Position numbers and translations under genes: made by a program. From Pseudomonas ceruminis (GTDB lineage: Bacteria > Pseudomonadota > Gammaproteobacteria > Pseudomonadales > Pseudomonadaceae), in contig NZ_BQHW01000008.1 of NCBI RefSeq assembly GCF_021602025.1, positions 124,001-188,000 on the forward strand: 64,000 nt of DNA. The letters are read 5' to 3'. Positions within the stretch are counted from its first letter, which is position 1. Each line of letters opens with the position of its first letter. Under the pieces are notes generated by a model that did no database searches, had not been told where the DNA came from, and worked only from the letters and a program-made list of their open reading frames with translations. Below, piece by piece: positions 1-10,350 of the stretch.

Positions 1-1041
1 AAGCAGCAGGCCGGCCAGTACGGCCGCCGCACCATCCTGTTCGTCGACGAGGTGCACCGCTTCAACAAGTCTCAGCAGGATGCCTTCCTGCCCTTCGTCG
101 AGGACGGTACGCTGATCTTCATCGGCGCCACCACTGAAAACCCGTCTTTCGAGCTGAACAACGCCTTGCTCTCAAGGGCGCGGGTGTATGTGCTCAAGAG
201 CCTCGACGAGCCGGCGCTGCGCAAGCTGGTGGACCGTGCGCTGACCGAAGAGCGCGGCTTGGGCAAGCGCAACCTGAGCGTGGGCGACGATGCTTTCAAG
301 ATGCTCATGGCTGCCGCCGACGGCGACGGCCGGCGCATGCTCAACTTCCTCGAAAATGCCTCGGACCTCGCTGAAGATGGCGGCGAGATCGGCGTCGATT
401 TGTTGCAAAGCCTGCTCGGCGACAGCCGTCGGCGCTTCGACAAGGGCGGCGAGGCCTTTTACGACCAGATTTCCGCCTTGCACAAATCGGTGCGTGGCTC
501 CAACCCAGATGCGGCGCTGTACTGGTTTGCGCGCATGCTCGACGGCGGCTGCGACCCGCTTTACATCGCCCGCCGCGTGGTGCGCATGGCCAGCGAGGAT
601 ATCGGCAACGCCGACCCACGTGCGCTGAGCCTGTGCCTGGCGGCCTGGGATGTGCAGGAGCGCCTGGGCAGCCCTGAAGGCGAGTTGGCGGTGGCCCAGG
701 CCATCACCTACATCGCCTGCGCGCCCAAGAGCAATGCCGTGTACATGGGGTTCAAGACGGCCCTGCGCGAGGCCGCCGAGCATGGGTCGCTGGAAGTGCC
801 ACTGCACCTGCGCAATGCCCCGACCAAGCTGATGAAGCAACTCGGCTACGGCGAGGAGTATCGCTATGCCCACGACGAGCCCGATGCCTATGCCGCCGGC
901 GAAGACTACTTCCCCGAGCAGCTCGAGCCGCGTCAGTACTACCAGCCCGTGCCCCGTGGCCTGGAGCTGAAGATCGGCGAAAAACTGCGCCACCTGGCCG
1001 ACCTCGACCGCACCAGCCCCCGTCAGCGGAGAAAGCCGTGA
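1..1041 (+). CDS. rarA: Replication-associated recombination protein A (RarA/MgsA), 5' partial
   Basis: AAA+ ATPase of the clamp-loader-like RarA/MgsA family, which acts at stalled replication forks in the cytoplasm. The reading frame is open from base 1, so the start and Walker A lie upstream of the window. Visible are Walker B ([10 protein letters not shown], about residues 12-21 of the fragment), the sensor-1 region ([10 protein letters not shown]) and the C-terminal tetramerisation part with YMGFKTAL and the [11 protein letters not shown] stretch typical of the family. The stop codon overlaps the GTG start of crcB (GTGA), suggesting co-expression. Identification is confident; only the N-terminal ~100 residues are missing. 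Confidence 0.96.
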   Translation, partial: KQQAGQYGRRTILFVDEVHRFNKSQQDAFLPFVEDGTLIFIGATTENPSFELNNALLSRARVYVLKSLDEPALRKLVDRALTEERGLGKRNLSVGDDAFKMLMAAADGDGRRMLNFLENASDLAEDGGEIGVDLLQSLLGDSRRRFDKGGEAFYDQISALHKSVRGSNPDAALYWFARMLDGGCDPLYIARRVVRMASEDIGNADPRALSLCLAAWDVQERLGSPEGELAVAQAITYIACAPKSNAVYMGFKTALREAAEHGSLEVPLHLRNAPTKLMKQLGYGEEYRYAHDEPDAYAAGEDYFPEQLEPRQYYQPVPRGLELKIGEKLRHLADLDRTSPRQRRKP

Positions 1042-1412
1042 TAGCACTCATCGCCGCCGTCAGTGCAGGCGGTATCGCAGGTACCTTGCTGCGCTTCGCC
1101 ACTTCGAACTGGGTTGCAGCCCACTGGCCACGGCACTTCTATGTCGGTACGCTGGCAGTCAATCTGGTCGGCTGCCTGCTGATCGGCCTGCTCTACGGCC
1201 TGTTTCTGCACAAGCCACTGGTGCCGGTCGAACTGCGCGCAGGCCTGATCGTGGGCTTTCTTGGCGGCCTGACGACCTTTTCTTCCTTCTCGCTCGATAC
1301 CGTGCGCCTGATGGAAAGCGGGCAATTGCCCCTTGCCTTGGGCTATACCGGTATCAGCGTGGTGGGCGGGCTTCTGGCCACCTGGGCCGGCCTGTCCCTG
1401 ACCCGATTCTGA
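1038..1412 (+). CDS. crcB: Fluoride ion channel CrcB (Fluc)
   Basis: Small inner-membrane fluoride exporter of 124 residues, the usual Fluc length, with four predicted membrane segments. Family hallmarks are the N-terminal GTLLRF, the pore-region NLVGCLLIG and the [12 protein letters not shown] motif. It starts with GTG inside the rarA stop (GTGA overlap), so translation is probably coupled to rarA. No fluoride riboswitch is apparent because the gene has no leader of its own. Serves resistance to environmental fluoride as a dual-topology dimer (family knowledge). Confidence 0.95.
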   Translation: MIALIAAVSAGGIAGTLLRFATSNWVAAHWPRHFYVGTLAVNLVGCLLIGLLYGLFLHKPLVPVELRAGLIVGFLGGLTTFSSFSLDTVRLMESGQLPLALGYTGISVVGGLLATWAGLSLTRF

Positions 1413-1428
1413 ACCAACACCTACATAA

Positions 1429-2721
<1,293 letters not shown>

Positions 2722-4113
2722 ATGGATTACCTGCCGCTGTTCCACAAGCTGCAGGGCGCCCGTGTACTGGTCGTCGGCGGCGGCGAGATCGCGTTGCGCA
2801 AAGCTCGCTTGCTGGCCGATGCCGGCGCCGCGCTGCGGGTGGTGGCGCCGGATGTCGATGGCCAACTTGCCGCGCTGGCCCGTGAAGGCGGCGGTGAGGT
2901 GCTGGTGCGTGGCTATCAGGCAGCCGACCTGGTCGGTTGCCGTCTGGTCATCGCGGCTACCGATGATTCCGCGCTCAACGCCCAGGTGTCGGCCGACGCG
3001 CAGGCACTGTGCGTGCCGGTCAATGTGGTGGATGCACCCGCCTTGTGCACAGTGATCTTCCCGGCGATCGTCGACCGTTCACCTTTGGTAGTGGCAGTGT
3101 CCAGTGGCGGTGACGCCCCGGTGCTGGCGCGGTTGATCCGCGCCAAGCTGGAGGCCTGGATCCCGTCTGCCTACGGTGAACTAGCGGGGCTCGCTGCGCG
3201 GTTTCGCGACAAGGTCAAAACGTTGTATCCGGACGTCAACCAGCGCCGGGGTTTCTGGGAAACCGTATTCCAGGGCCCGATCGCCGAGCGCCAGTTGGCC
3301 GGGCAGGGTGCCGAGGCCGAGCGGCTGTTGCAGGCCATGGTCGAAGGCGCCCCGGTGCAGCAGGGCGGCGAGGTGTATTTGGTAGGGGCAGGCCCGGGTG
3401 ATCCGGATTTGCTGACCTTCCGGGCCTTGCGCCTGATGCAGCAAGCCGACGTGGTGCTGTACGACCGCCTGGTGGCCCCGGCGATCATCGAGATGTGCCG
3501 GCGCGATGCCGAACGCATCTACGTGGGCAAGCGGCGCGCCGACCACGCCGTGCCTCAGGACCAGATCAACCGCTTGCTGGTCGATCTGGCCCGGCAGGGC
3601 AAGCGCGTACTGCGCCTCAAAGGTGGTGACCCGTTCATTTTCGGCCGAGGTGGCGAAGAGATCGAAGAACTGGCCGAGCAGGGTATCCCGTTCCAGGTGG
3701 TGCCGGGCATCACAGCGGCCAGCGGTTGCTCAGCCTACGGCGGCATCCCGCTGACCCACCGGGATTATGCCCAGTCGGTACGTTTCGTCACGGGGCATCT
3801 CAAGGACGGTACCAGCAACCTGCCCTGGAACGACTTGGTTGCGCCGGCGCAGACGCTGGTGTTCTACATGGGGCTGGTAGGCTTGCCGACCATCTGCGCC
3901 GAACTGATTCGCCATGGCCGCGCGGCCAGCACCCCGGCGGCGCTGGTGCAGCAGGGGACCACGCGCAATCAGCGGGTGTTTACCGGTACCCTGGCCGACC
4001 TGCCAGCGTTGGTCGCCCGGCACGAAGTGCATGCGCCGACCTTGGTGATCGTCGGGGAGGTGGTGCAGTTGCGCGAAAAGCTGGCCTGGTTTGAAGGGTC
4101 GCAGCAGGACTGA
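2722..4113 (+). CDS. cysG: Siroheme synthase CysG (trifunctional)
   Basis: 463-residue fusion enzyme making siroheme for sulfite and nitrite reductases. The N-terminal precorrin-2 dehydrogenase/sirohydrochlorin ferrochelatase part has the NAD-binding [13 protein letters not shown]. The C-terminal uroporphyrinogen-III C-methyltransferase part starts near residue 215 with [18 protein letters not shown] and contains [15 protein letters not shown], the SAM-binding motif. It follows serS with no gap and is closed by the hairpin at 4111-4147. Confidence 0.97.
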   Translation: MDYLPLFHKLQGARVLVVGGGEIALRKARLLADAGAALRVVAPDVDGQLAALAREGGGEVLVRGYQAADLVGCRLVIAATDDSALNAQVSADAQALCVPVNVVDAPALCTVIFPAIVDRSPLVVAVSSGGDAPVLARLIRAKLEAWIPSAYGELAGLAARFRDKVKTLYPDVNQRRGFWETVFQGPIAERQLAGQGAEAERLLQAMVEGAPVQQGGEVYLVGAGPGDPDLLTFRALRLMQQADVVLYDRLVAPAIIEMCRRDAERIYVGKRRADHAVPQDQINRLLVDLARQGKRVLRLKGGDPFIFGRGGEEIEELAEQGIPFQVVPGITAASGCSAYGGIPLTHRDYAQSVRFVTGHLKDGTSNLPWNDLVAPAQTLVFYMGLVGLPTICAELIRHGRAASTPAALVQQGTTRNQRVFTGTLADLPALVARHEVHAPTLVIVGEVVQLREKLAWFEGSQQD

Positions 4114-4147
4114 GAGAGCCGGGGCTGCCCAGCAGCCCCGACCCTCT
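4113..4147. terminator. Terminator hairpin between convergent cysG and GST genes
   Basis: Inverted repeat GAGAGCCGGGGCTG / CAGCCCCGACCCTCTC with a very short loop, lying exactly between the stop codons of cysG (forward) and the GST gene (reverse). There is no long U tract on either strand, so efficiency is uncertain. The position suggests a shared bidirectional terminator. Confidence 0.6.
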
Positions 4148-5106
4148 CAAGCCTGCCAGATACCTTTGCCCACCAATCGCTCCCGGTCGTGCGTCAGGCC
4201 AAAGTCCCGCAACGGTCCCTTGGGCACGATCCCGTTCGGATTGATGCGCTTGTGGCTCATGTAATAGTGCTTCTGGATGTGCTCCATGTTTACCGTTTGC
4301 GCCACACCCGGCCACTGGTACAGCTCACGCAACCAGTTCGACAGGTTGGGATAATCGGTCAAGCGGCGCAAGTTGCACTTGAAATGACCGTGGTACACTG
4401 CATCGAAGCGCACCAGGGTGGTGAACAGGCGCACATCGGCTTCTGTCAGGTACTCACCCGCCAGATAGCGTTGGCGGCTCAGTAGGGCTTCCAGATACTC
4501 CAGCTCGTTGAACACTTCGTCGAACGCGGCCTCGTAGGCCCCTTGCGTTGTGGCAAAGCCTGCGCGGTACACCCCGTTGTTCACGGCCGGGTAGATGCGC
4601 GCATTGAGGGCGTCGATGGTGGGGCGCAGCGGCTCGGGGTACAGGTCCAGGTGGTTGCCGGTCAGCCCGTCAAAGGCGCTGTTGAAGATGCGGATGATTT
4701 CTGACGATTCATTGTTGACGATGCGCTTCGTGTGCTTGTCCCACAATACGGGCACTGTGACGCGGCCGGTGTAGTGGGGGTCATCCTGGGTATAGCGCTG
4801 GTGCAGAAACGCAAGCCCATCGAGTGCGTCGCCGGTGGAGCCGTTTTGCGGGTCGAAGGTCCAGCCGTTCTCCTGCATCAGCCAGCTGACTACCGATACA
4901 GTAATCAGCGGCTCCAGGCCTTTGAGGGCCCGGACAATCAGCGTGCGGTGAGCCCATGGGCAGGCCAGTGACACATAAAGGTGGTAGCGATCGGCCTGCG
5001 GAGCGGGCAGTGGGTTGCGGCGCTGTGCACGCTCGCGCTGGAACGCACCATCCTTGGCATTTTCGTACCACTGGTCGTGCCAACGGCCGTCGATCAAAAG
5101 GCCCAT
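4147..5106 (-). CDS. Glutathionyl-hydroquinone reductase / Xi-class GST (YqjG family)
   Basis: 319 residues, typical for Xi-class glutathione transferases. The catalytic motif CPWAHRT near residue 50 carries the conserved cysteine that reduces glutathionyl-hydroquinones by forming a mixed disulfide with glutathione. The helical C-terminal half contains YLAGEYLTEADVRLFTTLVRFD and the family pattern VYHGHFKCNL. Cytosolic detoxification of quinone-glutathione conjugates is the known role of the family. Monocistronic, ends at the cysG-side hairpin. Confidence 0.9.
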   Translation of the reverse strand: MGLLIDGRWHDQWYENAKDGAFQRERAQRRNPLPAPQADRYHLYVSLACPWAHRTLIVRALKGLEPLITVSVVSWLMQENGWTFDPQNGSTGDALDGLAFLHQRYTQDDPHYTGRVTVPVLWDKHTKRIVNNESSEIIRIFNSAFDGLTGNHLDLYPEPLRPTIDALNARIYPAVNNGVYRAGFATTQGAYEAAFDEVFNELEYLEALLSRQRYLAGEYLTEADVRLFTTLVRFDAVYHGHFKCNLRRLTDYPNLSNWLRELYQWPGVAQTVNMEHIQKHYYMSHKRINPNGIVPKGPLRDFGLTHDRERLVGKGIWQA

Positions 5107-5198
5107 GATGAGCTCCTCGGAACAAAAAGGTTTGTCGTTGGAGCCCAGTTTAGGAGATAACGTTCGAACAACTAGCGCAAAGACTGCGCCTGAGTGAT

Positions 5199-6203
5199 CT
5201 ACTTTTTCGATTGGTTTCGGGCGCGCCAGTAGTCACGGGCGGTCGCGAATGCTTCTTCGCGGCCCTGGCCCAAGCCACGCAGCGCCAGGGCCATGGTCGC
5301 CACTATGGCCATCTCCCCATAGCTGTCTTCGGCCTCGCCGCGCCACACTGCCACCAACTGCTCTGGCTGCAAGCTCGCCGGCTTCACATGGCGACGCTCA
5401 CTGAGCGCTGGCCATTCCTCGTCCCAGGCTTCGCCTGCACGTGTGCCGTACAGATGGCTGATCACATCGGGGTTGACCTCGATTTCGCCGCCGTCACCCT
5501 TGATCACCACGGCCTGGTCGCCCAGCAAGCGGCTAGCTTCGCGGTGTACGGCCTGATAGCCAGGGTGGAAGATGCTCTGCAGGCCGCAGCGGGCGCTGAG
5601 CGGGTTGAGCACACGGGCCAGTGAATGGATGGGGGAGCGCAAGCCCAGGGTGTTGCGCAGGTCGATCATGCGTTGCAATTGCGGCGCCCAGTCCTGCAGC
5701 GGGAAGAATGCCAGCCGCTGTTGGTCCAGGGCTTGGCCGACTGCGGCCCAATCACGGCACAACGCAATGTCCAGCAGGGCCAGCAGTTGCTCGGTGTACA
5801 TGCGCCCGGTCGTATGGGCGCCGCCGCCGTGCATCAGGATACGCACGCCGTTGTTGGCCAGGCACTTTGCTGCCAGCAGGTACCAAGGCAGGTGGCGTTT
5901 TTTGCCGGCGTAGCTCGGCCAGTCAATGTCCACGGCGATAGGGGGCGCCTGAAGGTGCGCGCGCACCGCTTCGGTGAACCCTGCCAACTCGTCGGCGCTT
6001 TCTTCCTTGTGCCGCAACAGCATCAGAAAGGCCCCCAGTTGAGTGTCTTCGACACGACCTTCCAGCAGCAGGGTCATCGCCGCACGGGCTTCCTCGCGGC
6101 TCAGGCCGCGGGCGCCGCGCTTGCCTTTGCCAAGGATGCGCACGAATTCGGCAAACGGGTGTTCGGCGGGGGTTTGCAGGGTAAGTGGACGAGGTTCTGT
6201 CAT
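5199..6203 (-). CDS. ybiB: YbiB/TrpD2-family nucleic-acid-binding protein
   Basis: 334 residues resembling anthranilate phosphoribosyltransferase (glycosyltransferase family 3 fold): an N-terminal helical domain (EARAAMTLLLEGRVEDTQLGAFLMLLRHKEES) followed by an alpha/beta domain. Characterised YbiB/TrpD2 proteins bind nucleic acids rather than anthranilate. Start taken at ATG 6203, which overlaps the tusE stop (ATGA). This makes it the last gene of the tusDCBE operon and suggests, as inference, a tRNA- or DNA-linked job. Confidence 0.85.
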   Translation of the reverse strand: MTEPRPLTLQTPAEHPFAEFVRILGKGKRGARGLSREEARAAMTLLLEGRVEDTQLGAFLMLLRHKEESADELAGFTEAVRAHLQAPPIAVDIDWPSYAGKKRHLPWYLLAAKCLANNGVRILMHGGGAHTTGRMYTEQLLALLDIALCRDWAAVGQALDQQRLAFFPLQDWAPQLQRMIDLRNTLGLRSPIHSLARVLNPLSARCGLQSIFHPGYQAVHREASRLLGDQAVVIKGDGGEIEVNPDVISHLYGTRAGEAWDEEWPALSERRHVKPASLQPEQLVAVWRGEAEDSYGEMAIVATMALALRGLGQGREEAFATARDYWRARNQSKK

Positions 6204-6535
6204 ATGCAATTGGTCGGCTTGGGCAGGCCCGCCAGCTTGGCGGCAAGTTTGGCGGGGGTGCCGTTGAACAGACGGTTGAGGTGTGGGCTGTTGCCTTTTT
6301 CCGGGCCCAGTTTGAGCGCGGTGTACTTGATGAGTGGGCGCGTGGCCGGTGACAACTGGTACTCCTGGTAGAACGCGCGCAGCAGTTCGAGAATTTCCCA
6401 GTGCTCGGCTGACAGCACAATGTTTTCACGTGTGGCCAGCGCCTCGGCCACAGCATGGGACCAGTCTTGCAGGTCGACCAGAAAGCCGTCCTTGTCCAGC
6501 GCAATCGCCTGGTTGCCTAGGGTCAGGGTGTTCAT
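6200..6535 (-). CDS. tusE: tRNA 2-thiouridine sulfurtransferase TusE (DsrC family)
   Basis: 111-residue DsrC-like protein. The C-terminal arm ends ...KPTNCI, keeping the essential penultimate cysteine that accepts sulfur from TusD and hands it to MnmA for s2U34 formation in tRNA. It also has the conserved WS/HWE segment (LQDWSHAVAEAL, LSAEHWEILELL). ATG at 6535 overlaps the tusB stop (ATGA). Fourth gene of a tightly coupled tusD-C-B-E operon. Confidence 0.95.
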   Translation of the reverse strand: MNTLTLGNQAIALDKDGFLVDLQDWSHAVAEALATRENIVLSAEHWEILELLRAFYQEYQLSPATRPLIKYTALKLGPEKGNSPHLNRLFNGTPAKLAAKLAGLPKPTNCI

Positions 6536-6828
6536 AGCCAACTGTTGACCTTGTCGTAGTGCAGTGACAGCGCGACGAACGCCTGGTAATCCACGGTCGT
6601 GGCCAGCTCGCTGGTGATGGCACGTGCTTGCAGGTCTTCATCCAGCGCGAACAGCCGCTGGCCCAGGCCTGCGTCGCGCAGCAGACGCTGTGGCTCGCTA
6701 CCGTCGCGCAGGGCATACACCGCATCGCCGCACAGCAGCACGCCATCCTCATCGCCGAGCAGGCGCAGGCAACTGTGCAGGCGGTCGTCGCCGAAGGGGG
6801 AATGGGATATCACATGCAAAGTCGGCAT
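6532..6828 (-). CDS. tusB: Sulfurtransferase complex subunit TusB
   Basis: 98-residue DsrH-like subunit of the TusBCD hexamer, which carries sulfur from TusA/IscS towards TusE in 2-thiouridine synthesis. The sequence begins MPTLHVISHSPF and ends DKVNSWL, and its length is that of the family. The start codon overlaps the tusC stop, so it is translationally coupled. Confidence 0.93.
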   Translation of the reverse strand: MPTLHVISHSPFGDDRLHSCLRLLGDEDGVLLCGDAVYALRDGSEPQRLLRDAGLGQRLFALDEDLQARAITSELATTVDYQAFVALSLHYDKVNSWL

Positions 6829-7187
6829 CAGAGCGTCATCACTTGGTCGAAACGGGCAATCAGCGCGGCGAGGGCGGGATCGTCCAGCACCTCTACCGGC
6901 AGTTCCAGGCTGTCGGCAGCCAGCCCGCGCATGGCCAGGCTGTGCTGGCAGGCGAACAGCGCTTCTACGCCGAACATCGGCAGTGCCTGCAGGTTGGCGG
7001 CGAGGTTCTTTTGTTGCACGGCAGCGGGGTGCTGGCCCGACGCAAGCTGGAACACGCCGTCATCGAGAAACAGCATGGCCAGCGGCAGGTCGAACGCTCC
7101 GCCGCCCAAGGCGATGTCTAGCGCCTCGCGGGCCGATGGGCCACGCCACGGAGCCTGACGGCTGATGATCAACATGGACTTGGCCAT
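6828..7187 (-). CDS. tusC: Sulfurtransferase complex subunit TusC
   Basis: 119-residue DsrF-like subunit of TusBCD. I place the start at ATG 7187 (MAKSMLIISRQAPW) because this fits the family N-terminus and lies 1-2 nt after the tusD stop; a longer frame starting upstream would overlap tusD. Contains the ALFACQHSLAMRG segment. Structural subunit without the active cysteine of TusD. Confidence 0.93.
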   Translation of the reverse strand: MAKSMLIISRQAPWRGPSAREALDIALGGGAFDLPLAMLFLDDGVFQLASGQHPAAVQQKNLAANLQALPMFGVEALFACQHSLAMRGLAADSLELPVEVLDDPALAALIARFDQVMTL

Positions 7188-7188
7188 T

Positions 7189-7581
7189 TTAATCGCCTCC
7201 AAAGCAGACCAGGCGGTCGGCGAGCTGTGCCGCCTCATGTAACTGGCCCAGGCCAGACAGCTCCCAAGGCTTGGGCAGGTTCACCGCTGGGCGCTGGTAG
7301 CGGTTGGCTTCTGCCTCGTCGAGGACGCCACGGCGCAAGGCTGCCGCGATGCACACCACCGCGTCGAGCTGATGGGCCTCGATGAAGGCCCGCCATTGGG
7401 CTGCCACATCCAGCTCATCCTGGGGCGACACGATGTTGGCCGAGGCGCTGTGAACGCCGTCCTGGTAGAAGAACAGCCGGGCAATCTCATGCCCGCCAGC
7501 CAGCGCCGCCTCGGCGAAGCGCAGGGCGCGCCGCGAGGAAGGCGCATGGGCCGGGGAAAAAACCGCGAGGGCGAATTTCAT
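7189..7581 (-). CDS. tusD: Sulfurtransferase complex subunit TusD
   Basis: 130-residue DsrE-like catalytic subunit of TusBCD. The conserved persulfide-carrying cysteine is in DAVVCIAAALRRGVLDE near residue 78. Start at ATG 7581 (MKFALAVFSPAHAPSS) matches the family; an upstream extension is ignored. First gene of the tusDCBE-ybiB operon, preceded by the terminator of the permease gene. Confidence 0.94.
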   Translation of the reverse strand: MKFALAVFSPAHAPSSRRALRFAEAALAGGHEIARLFFYQDGVHSASANIVSPQDELDVAAQWRAFIEAHQLDAVVCIAAALRRGVLDEAEANRYQRPAVNLPKPWELSGLGQLHEAAQLADRLVCFGGD

Positions 7582-7617
7582 GGGCAACTCGTACAAAGGA
7601 ATGCGGCCATGATAAAG

Positions 7618-7648
7618 CAAAAAGCCCGCGCGGGTGGGCGCGGGCTTT
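7618..7648 (-). terminator. Rho-independent terminator of the purine permease gene
   Basis: Perfect 10-bp arms AAAGCCCGCG / CGCGGGCTTT (7621-7630 and 7639-7648), with a T tract when read on the reverse strand (TTTTTGC). It lies just after the permease stop codon and before tusD. Confidence 0.85.
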
Positions 7649-7668
7649 GCGGTTGAAGCAACGGCCTG

Positions 7669-9048
7669 TCAGGCGTGTTCCTTGCTCTCTGGCAGGAACC
7701 AGTTCAACACCAGGGCGCAGATGCCGCCGGTGGCGACACCTGACTCCAGCACGTTGCGGATGGCTGCCGGCATATGGGCAAGGAACTCCGGTACCTGGGC
7801 TACACCCAGGCCGAGGGCCAGGGATACCGCGATGATCAACAGGGCCCGGCGATCCAGGCGGGTGCTGGCAAGGATGTTGATGCCGGACGCAGCAACCGCA
7901 CCGAACATGACCATGGCCGCGCCACCGAGTACCGGCTCTGGCACCGCTTGAATCACACCGGCAACAGCCGGGAACAACCCCAGCAAGATGAGCATCACCG
8001 CAATCCAGAGGCCAATGTGGCGGCTGGCGATTCCCGTCAACTGAATCACACCGTTATTTTGGGCAAAGATGGAGCTGGGGAAGGTGTTGAACAGGCCGGC
8101 CAGCAGCGAGTTGGCGCCGTTGACCAGCACCCCGCCCTTGATCCGTTGCATCCACACCGGGCCTTCGACCGGCTGGCGTGAGACCTTGCTGGTGGCAGTG
8201 ACATCTCCAATGGCCTCCAGGGACGTGACCAGGTAGATCACCAGCATCGGGATGAACAGCGCCGACGAGAAGCCCAGGCCGAAATGCAGGGGCGTCGGGA
8301 CCTGGAACAGCGCCGCTTCATGCATGCCGGTGAAGTCCAGGCGGCCGAGGTAACCGGCCAGGGCATAGCCCACAGCGAGCGCGATAACGATGGCGCAGCT
8401 GCGCATCCAGACTACGGGGATGCGGTTGAGGATAACGATGATTGCCAGCACCACGCCCGACAGCAGCAGGTTTTCGCCATTGGCGAAGGTACCGTTTGCC
8501 ATGGCGCCGAAGCCGCCGCCCATGCTGATCAGGCCGACCTTGATCAGGGTCAGGCCGATCATCAGCACGACGATGCCGGTCACCAGTGGGGTAATCAGGC
8601 GCTTCACGAAGGGCAGGATGCGCGACACCCCCATCTCGACGAAGGAGCCTGCAATCACCACGCCGAAGATCGCCGCCATCACACCTTCCACCGGCGTACC
8701 CTGCTTGACCATCAGTGCCCCGCCGGCAATCAGCGGCCCGACGAAGTTGAAGCTGGTGCCCTGCACGATCAGCAGCCCCGCGCCAAACGGCCCAAAGCGC
8801 TTGCACTGGACAAAGGTCGCGATACCGGAGATGACCAGCGACATCGATACGATCAGGTTGGTGTCTCGCGCAGAAACCCCCAGTGCCTGGCAAATCAGCA
8901 GGCCGGGGGTAACGATCGGCACGATGATCGCCAACAGATGTTGCAGTGCCGCCAGCAGGCCGATCAGCAGCCGTGGCTTGTCTTCAAGGCCAAGCACCAG
9001 TTCATTGGCAGGCGCCGACGCGCCTGGGCTGTGTTCTTGTGAGCTCAT
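7669..9048 (-). CDS. NCS2-family purine (xanthine/uric acid) permease
   Basis: 459-residue nucleobase-ascorbate/NCS2 transporter with ~14 hydrophobic segments. The family signature QNNGVIQLTG is present, together with the TM1 histidine (LLAALQHLLAIIVPIVTPG) and the TM8 acidic residue (TSLEAIGDVTATSK) that bind purines in XanQ-like carriers. Substrate is inferred as xanthine or another purine by proton symport; uracil carriers differ at these positions. No purine-riboswitch-like fold was recognised in the 5' region. Confidence 0.88.
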   Translation of the reverse strand: MSSQEHSPGASAPANELVLGLEDKPRLLIGLLAALQHLLAIIVPIVTPGLLICQALGVSARDTNLIVSMSLVISGIATFVQCKRFGPFGAGLLIVQGTSFNFVGPLIAGGALMVKQGTPVEGVMAAIFGVVIAGSFVEMGVSRILPFVKRLITPLVTGIVVLMIGLTLIKVGLISMGGGFGAMANGTFANGENLLLSGVVLAIIVILNRIPVVWMRSCAIVIALAVGYALAGYLGRLDFTGMHEAALFQVPTPLHFGLGFSSALFIPMLVIYLVTSLEAIGDVTATSKVSRQPVEGPVWMQRIKGGVLVNGANSLLAGLFNTFPSSIFAQNNGVIQLTGIASRHIGLWIAVMLILLGLFPAVAGVIQAVPEPVLGGAAMVMFGAVAASGINILASTRLDRRALLIIAVSLALGLGVAQVPEFLAHMPAAIRNVLESGVATGGICALVLNWFLPESKEHA

Positions 9049-9157
9049 CGGTGAAGCTGCCCCGGAAGAAAAAAGGAGCGCATTCTACGGCCAGAAACGT
9101 GATAGGGGTAGGGGCAAGCATGATACCCGCATGATCGCGGGCTGTTCGGTGAACAAG

Positions 9158-9209
9158 CTGACTTTTAAGTCAGTTTGCAGGCACGAAAAAGCCCGCCGAA
9201 GCGGGCTTT
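9158..9209 (-). terminator. Terminator after yccA, next to a small palindrome
   Basis: AAAGCCCGC-CGAA-GCGGGCTTT at 9188-9209, with TTTTTCGTGC on the reverse strand, closes the Bax-inhibitor-like gene. Just beyond it (9158-9173) is CTGACTT-TT-AAGTCAG, an extra palindrome that could be an operator of the permease gene or a second weak hairpin. Confidence 0.75.
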
Positions 9210-9235
9210 CGTCACGTGCGCTCAAACCATCGCAA

Positions 9236-9907
9236 TCAGTCGTCGCGGCCCATGATGCCGAACAGCTGCAGCAGGCTGATGAACAGGTTGTAGATCGATA
9301 CATACAGGCTGATGGTGGCCATGATGTAGTTACGCTCGCCGCCATGGATGATGGCGCTGGTCTGGAACAGGATGCAGACCGACGAGAACAGCACGAAGCC
9401 AGCGCTGATCGCCAGTTGCAGGCCGCTGATCTGGAAGAAGAAGCTCGCGACCACGGCACCCAGTAGCACGAAGAAACCAGCGGTGATGAAACCGCTGAGG
9501 AAGCTCATGTCCTTGCGGGAGATCAGCACATAGGCCGACAGCCCGCCGAACACCAAGGCCGTCATGGCGAAGGCCGAGCTGACCACTTCGGCGCCGCCGC
9601 TCATGCCCAGGTAGCGGTTGAGGATCGGGCCTAGGATGAAGCCCATGAAACCGGTGAGTGCGAAGGTGGAGACCAGGCCCCAGACCGAATCACGCAGCTT
9701 GGCGGTGAGGAAGAACAGGCCATAGAAGCCGATCAGCACGACGAACACGTTCGGGTAGCCGACACGCATCTGTTGGGCAACGAAGGCCATGACACCGCTG
9801 AAGGCGAGGGTGAGTGCCAGCAGGCTGTAGGTGTTGCGCAGGACTTTGCTGACCTCGCGCTGCTCGACCTGTTGGCCGTTGTGTACGGCGTAATCCTGTT
9901 CGCGCAT
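9236..9907 (-). CDS. yccA: Bax inhibitor-1/YccA family inner-membrane protein
   Basis: 223 residues with seven predicted membrane segments in the BI-1 (TMBIM) fold. The family pattern includes GFILGPILNRYL, and acidic residues lie near the C-terminus (LLQLFGIMGRDD). E. coli YccA modulates the FtsH protease; BI-1 homologues leak calcium or protons. Strong ribosome site AAGGAGTG before ATG. Monocistronic. Confidence 0.9.
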   Translation of the reverse strand: MREQDYAVHNGQQVEQREVSKVLRNTYSLLALTLAFSGVMAFVAQQMRVGYPNVFVVLIGFYGLFFLTAKLRDSVWGLVSTFALTGFMGFILGPILNRYLGMSGGAEVVSSAFAMTALVFGGLSAYVLISRKDMSFLSGFITAGFFVLLGAVVASFFFQISGLQLAISAGFVLFSSVCILFQTSAIIHGGERNYIMATISLYVSIYNLFISLLQLFGIMGRDD

Positions 9908-9994
9908 GGCGACACTCCTTGGTAAACCTGTGGTTTTGAAACATTCAGATGCTAGGAGTCTATCAGAGCTCCTGCAACCGGCGACATAGAGAGT

Positions 9995-10022
9995 TTGACA
10001 GCGTGTTTCATTACGGTATTAT
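9995..10022 (+). promoter_or_regulatory. Sigma-70 promoter of tRNA-Ser
   Basis: TTGACA (9995-10000), 16-bp spacer, TATTAT (10017-10022). The start of tRNA-Ser is 18 bp after the -10 box. Near-consensus match. Confidence 0.85.
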
Positions 10023-10040
10023 GGCGCCGCAAAACGAGCT

Positions 10041-10128
10041 GGAAGCGTGGCCGAGTGGTTTAAGGCAACGGTCTTGAAAACCGTCGATGGGCAACTATCC
10101 TAGAGTTCGAATCTCTACGCTTCCGCCA
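10041..10128 (+). tRNA. tRNA-Ser(TGA)
   Basis: 88-nt class II tRNA with encoded CCA. Acceptor GGAAGCG pairs with CGCTTCC; the anticodon stem/loop ACGGT-CTTGAAA-ACCGT gives anticodon TGA; a long variable arm is followed by GTTCGAATC in the T loop. Reads UCA/UCG-type serine codons. Followed by its own terminator. Confidence 0.97.
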
Positions 10129-10133
10129 TATTC

Positions 10134-10162
10134 AAAGCCCTGATTATTCAGGGCTTTTTGCG
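10134..10162 (+). terminator. Terminator of tRNA-Ser
   Basis: AAAGCCCTGA-TTAT-TCAGGGCTTT followed by TTTGCGTTTTT. Classic intrinsic terminator just downstream of the tRNA. The next ~185 bp up to the hydrolase stop hold no convincing gene. Confidence 0.9.
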
Positions 10163-10350
10163 TTTTTGGGGCAGGAAAATCAACAGTGGCGGGGCTCGCC
10201 TAGGCCGTGACGACTGTAGTAGCACGTATTCTTGACGCCCAGCTTTCTCGTCTAGGCCTTCTGCCTGGCGCGATTATCCGCAAAGCACTTCACCACCCCG
10301 ATTGTTCCTCAGCCATCGCGGACACCTCCCAAGCCGCTGCGTGCCTGGGT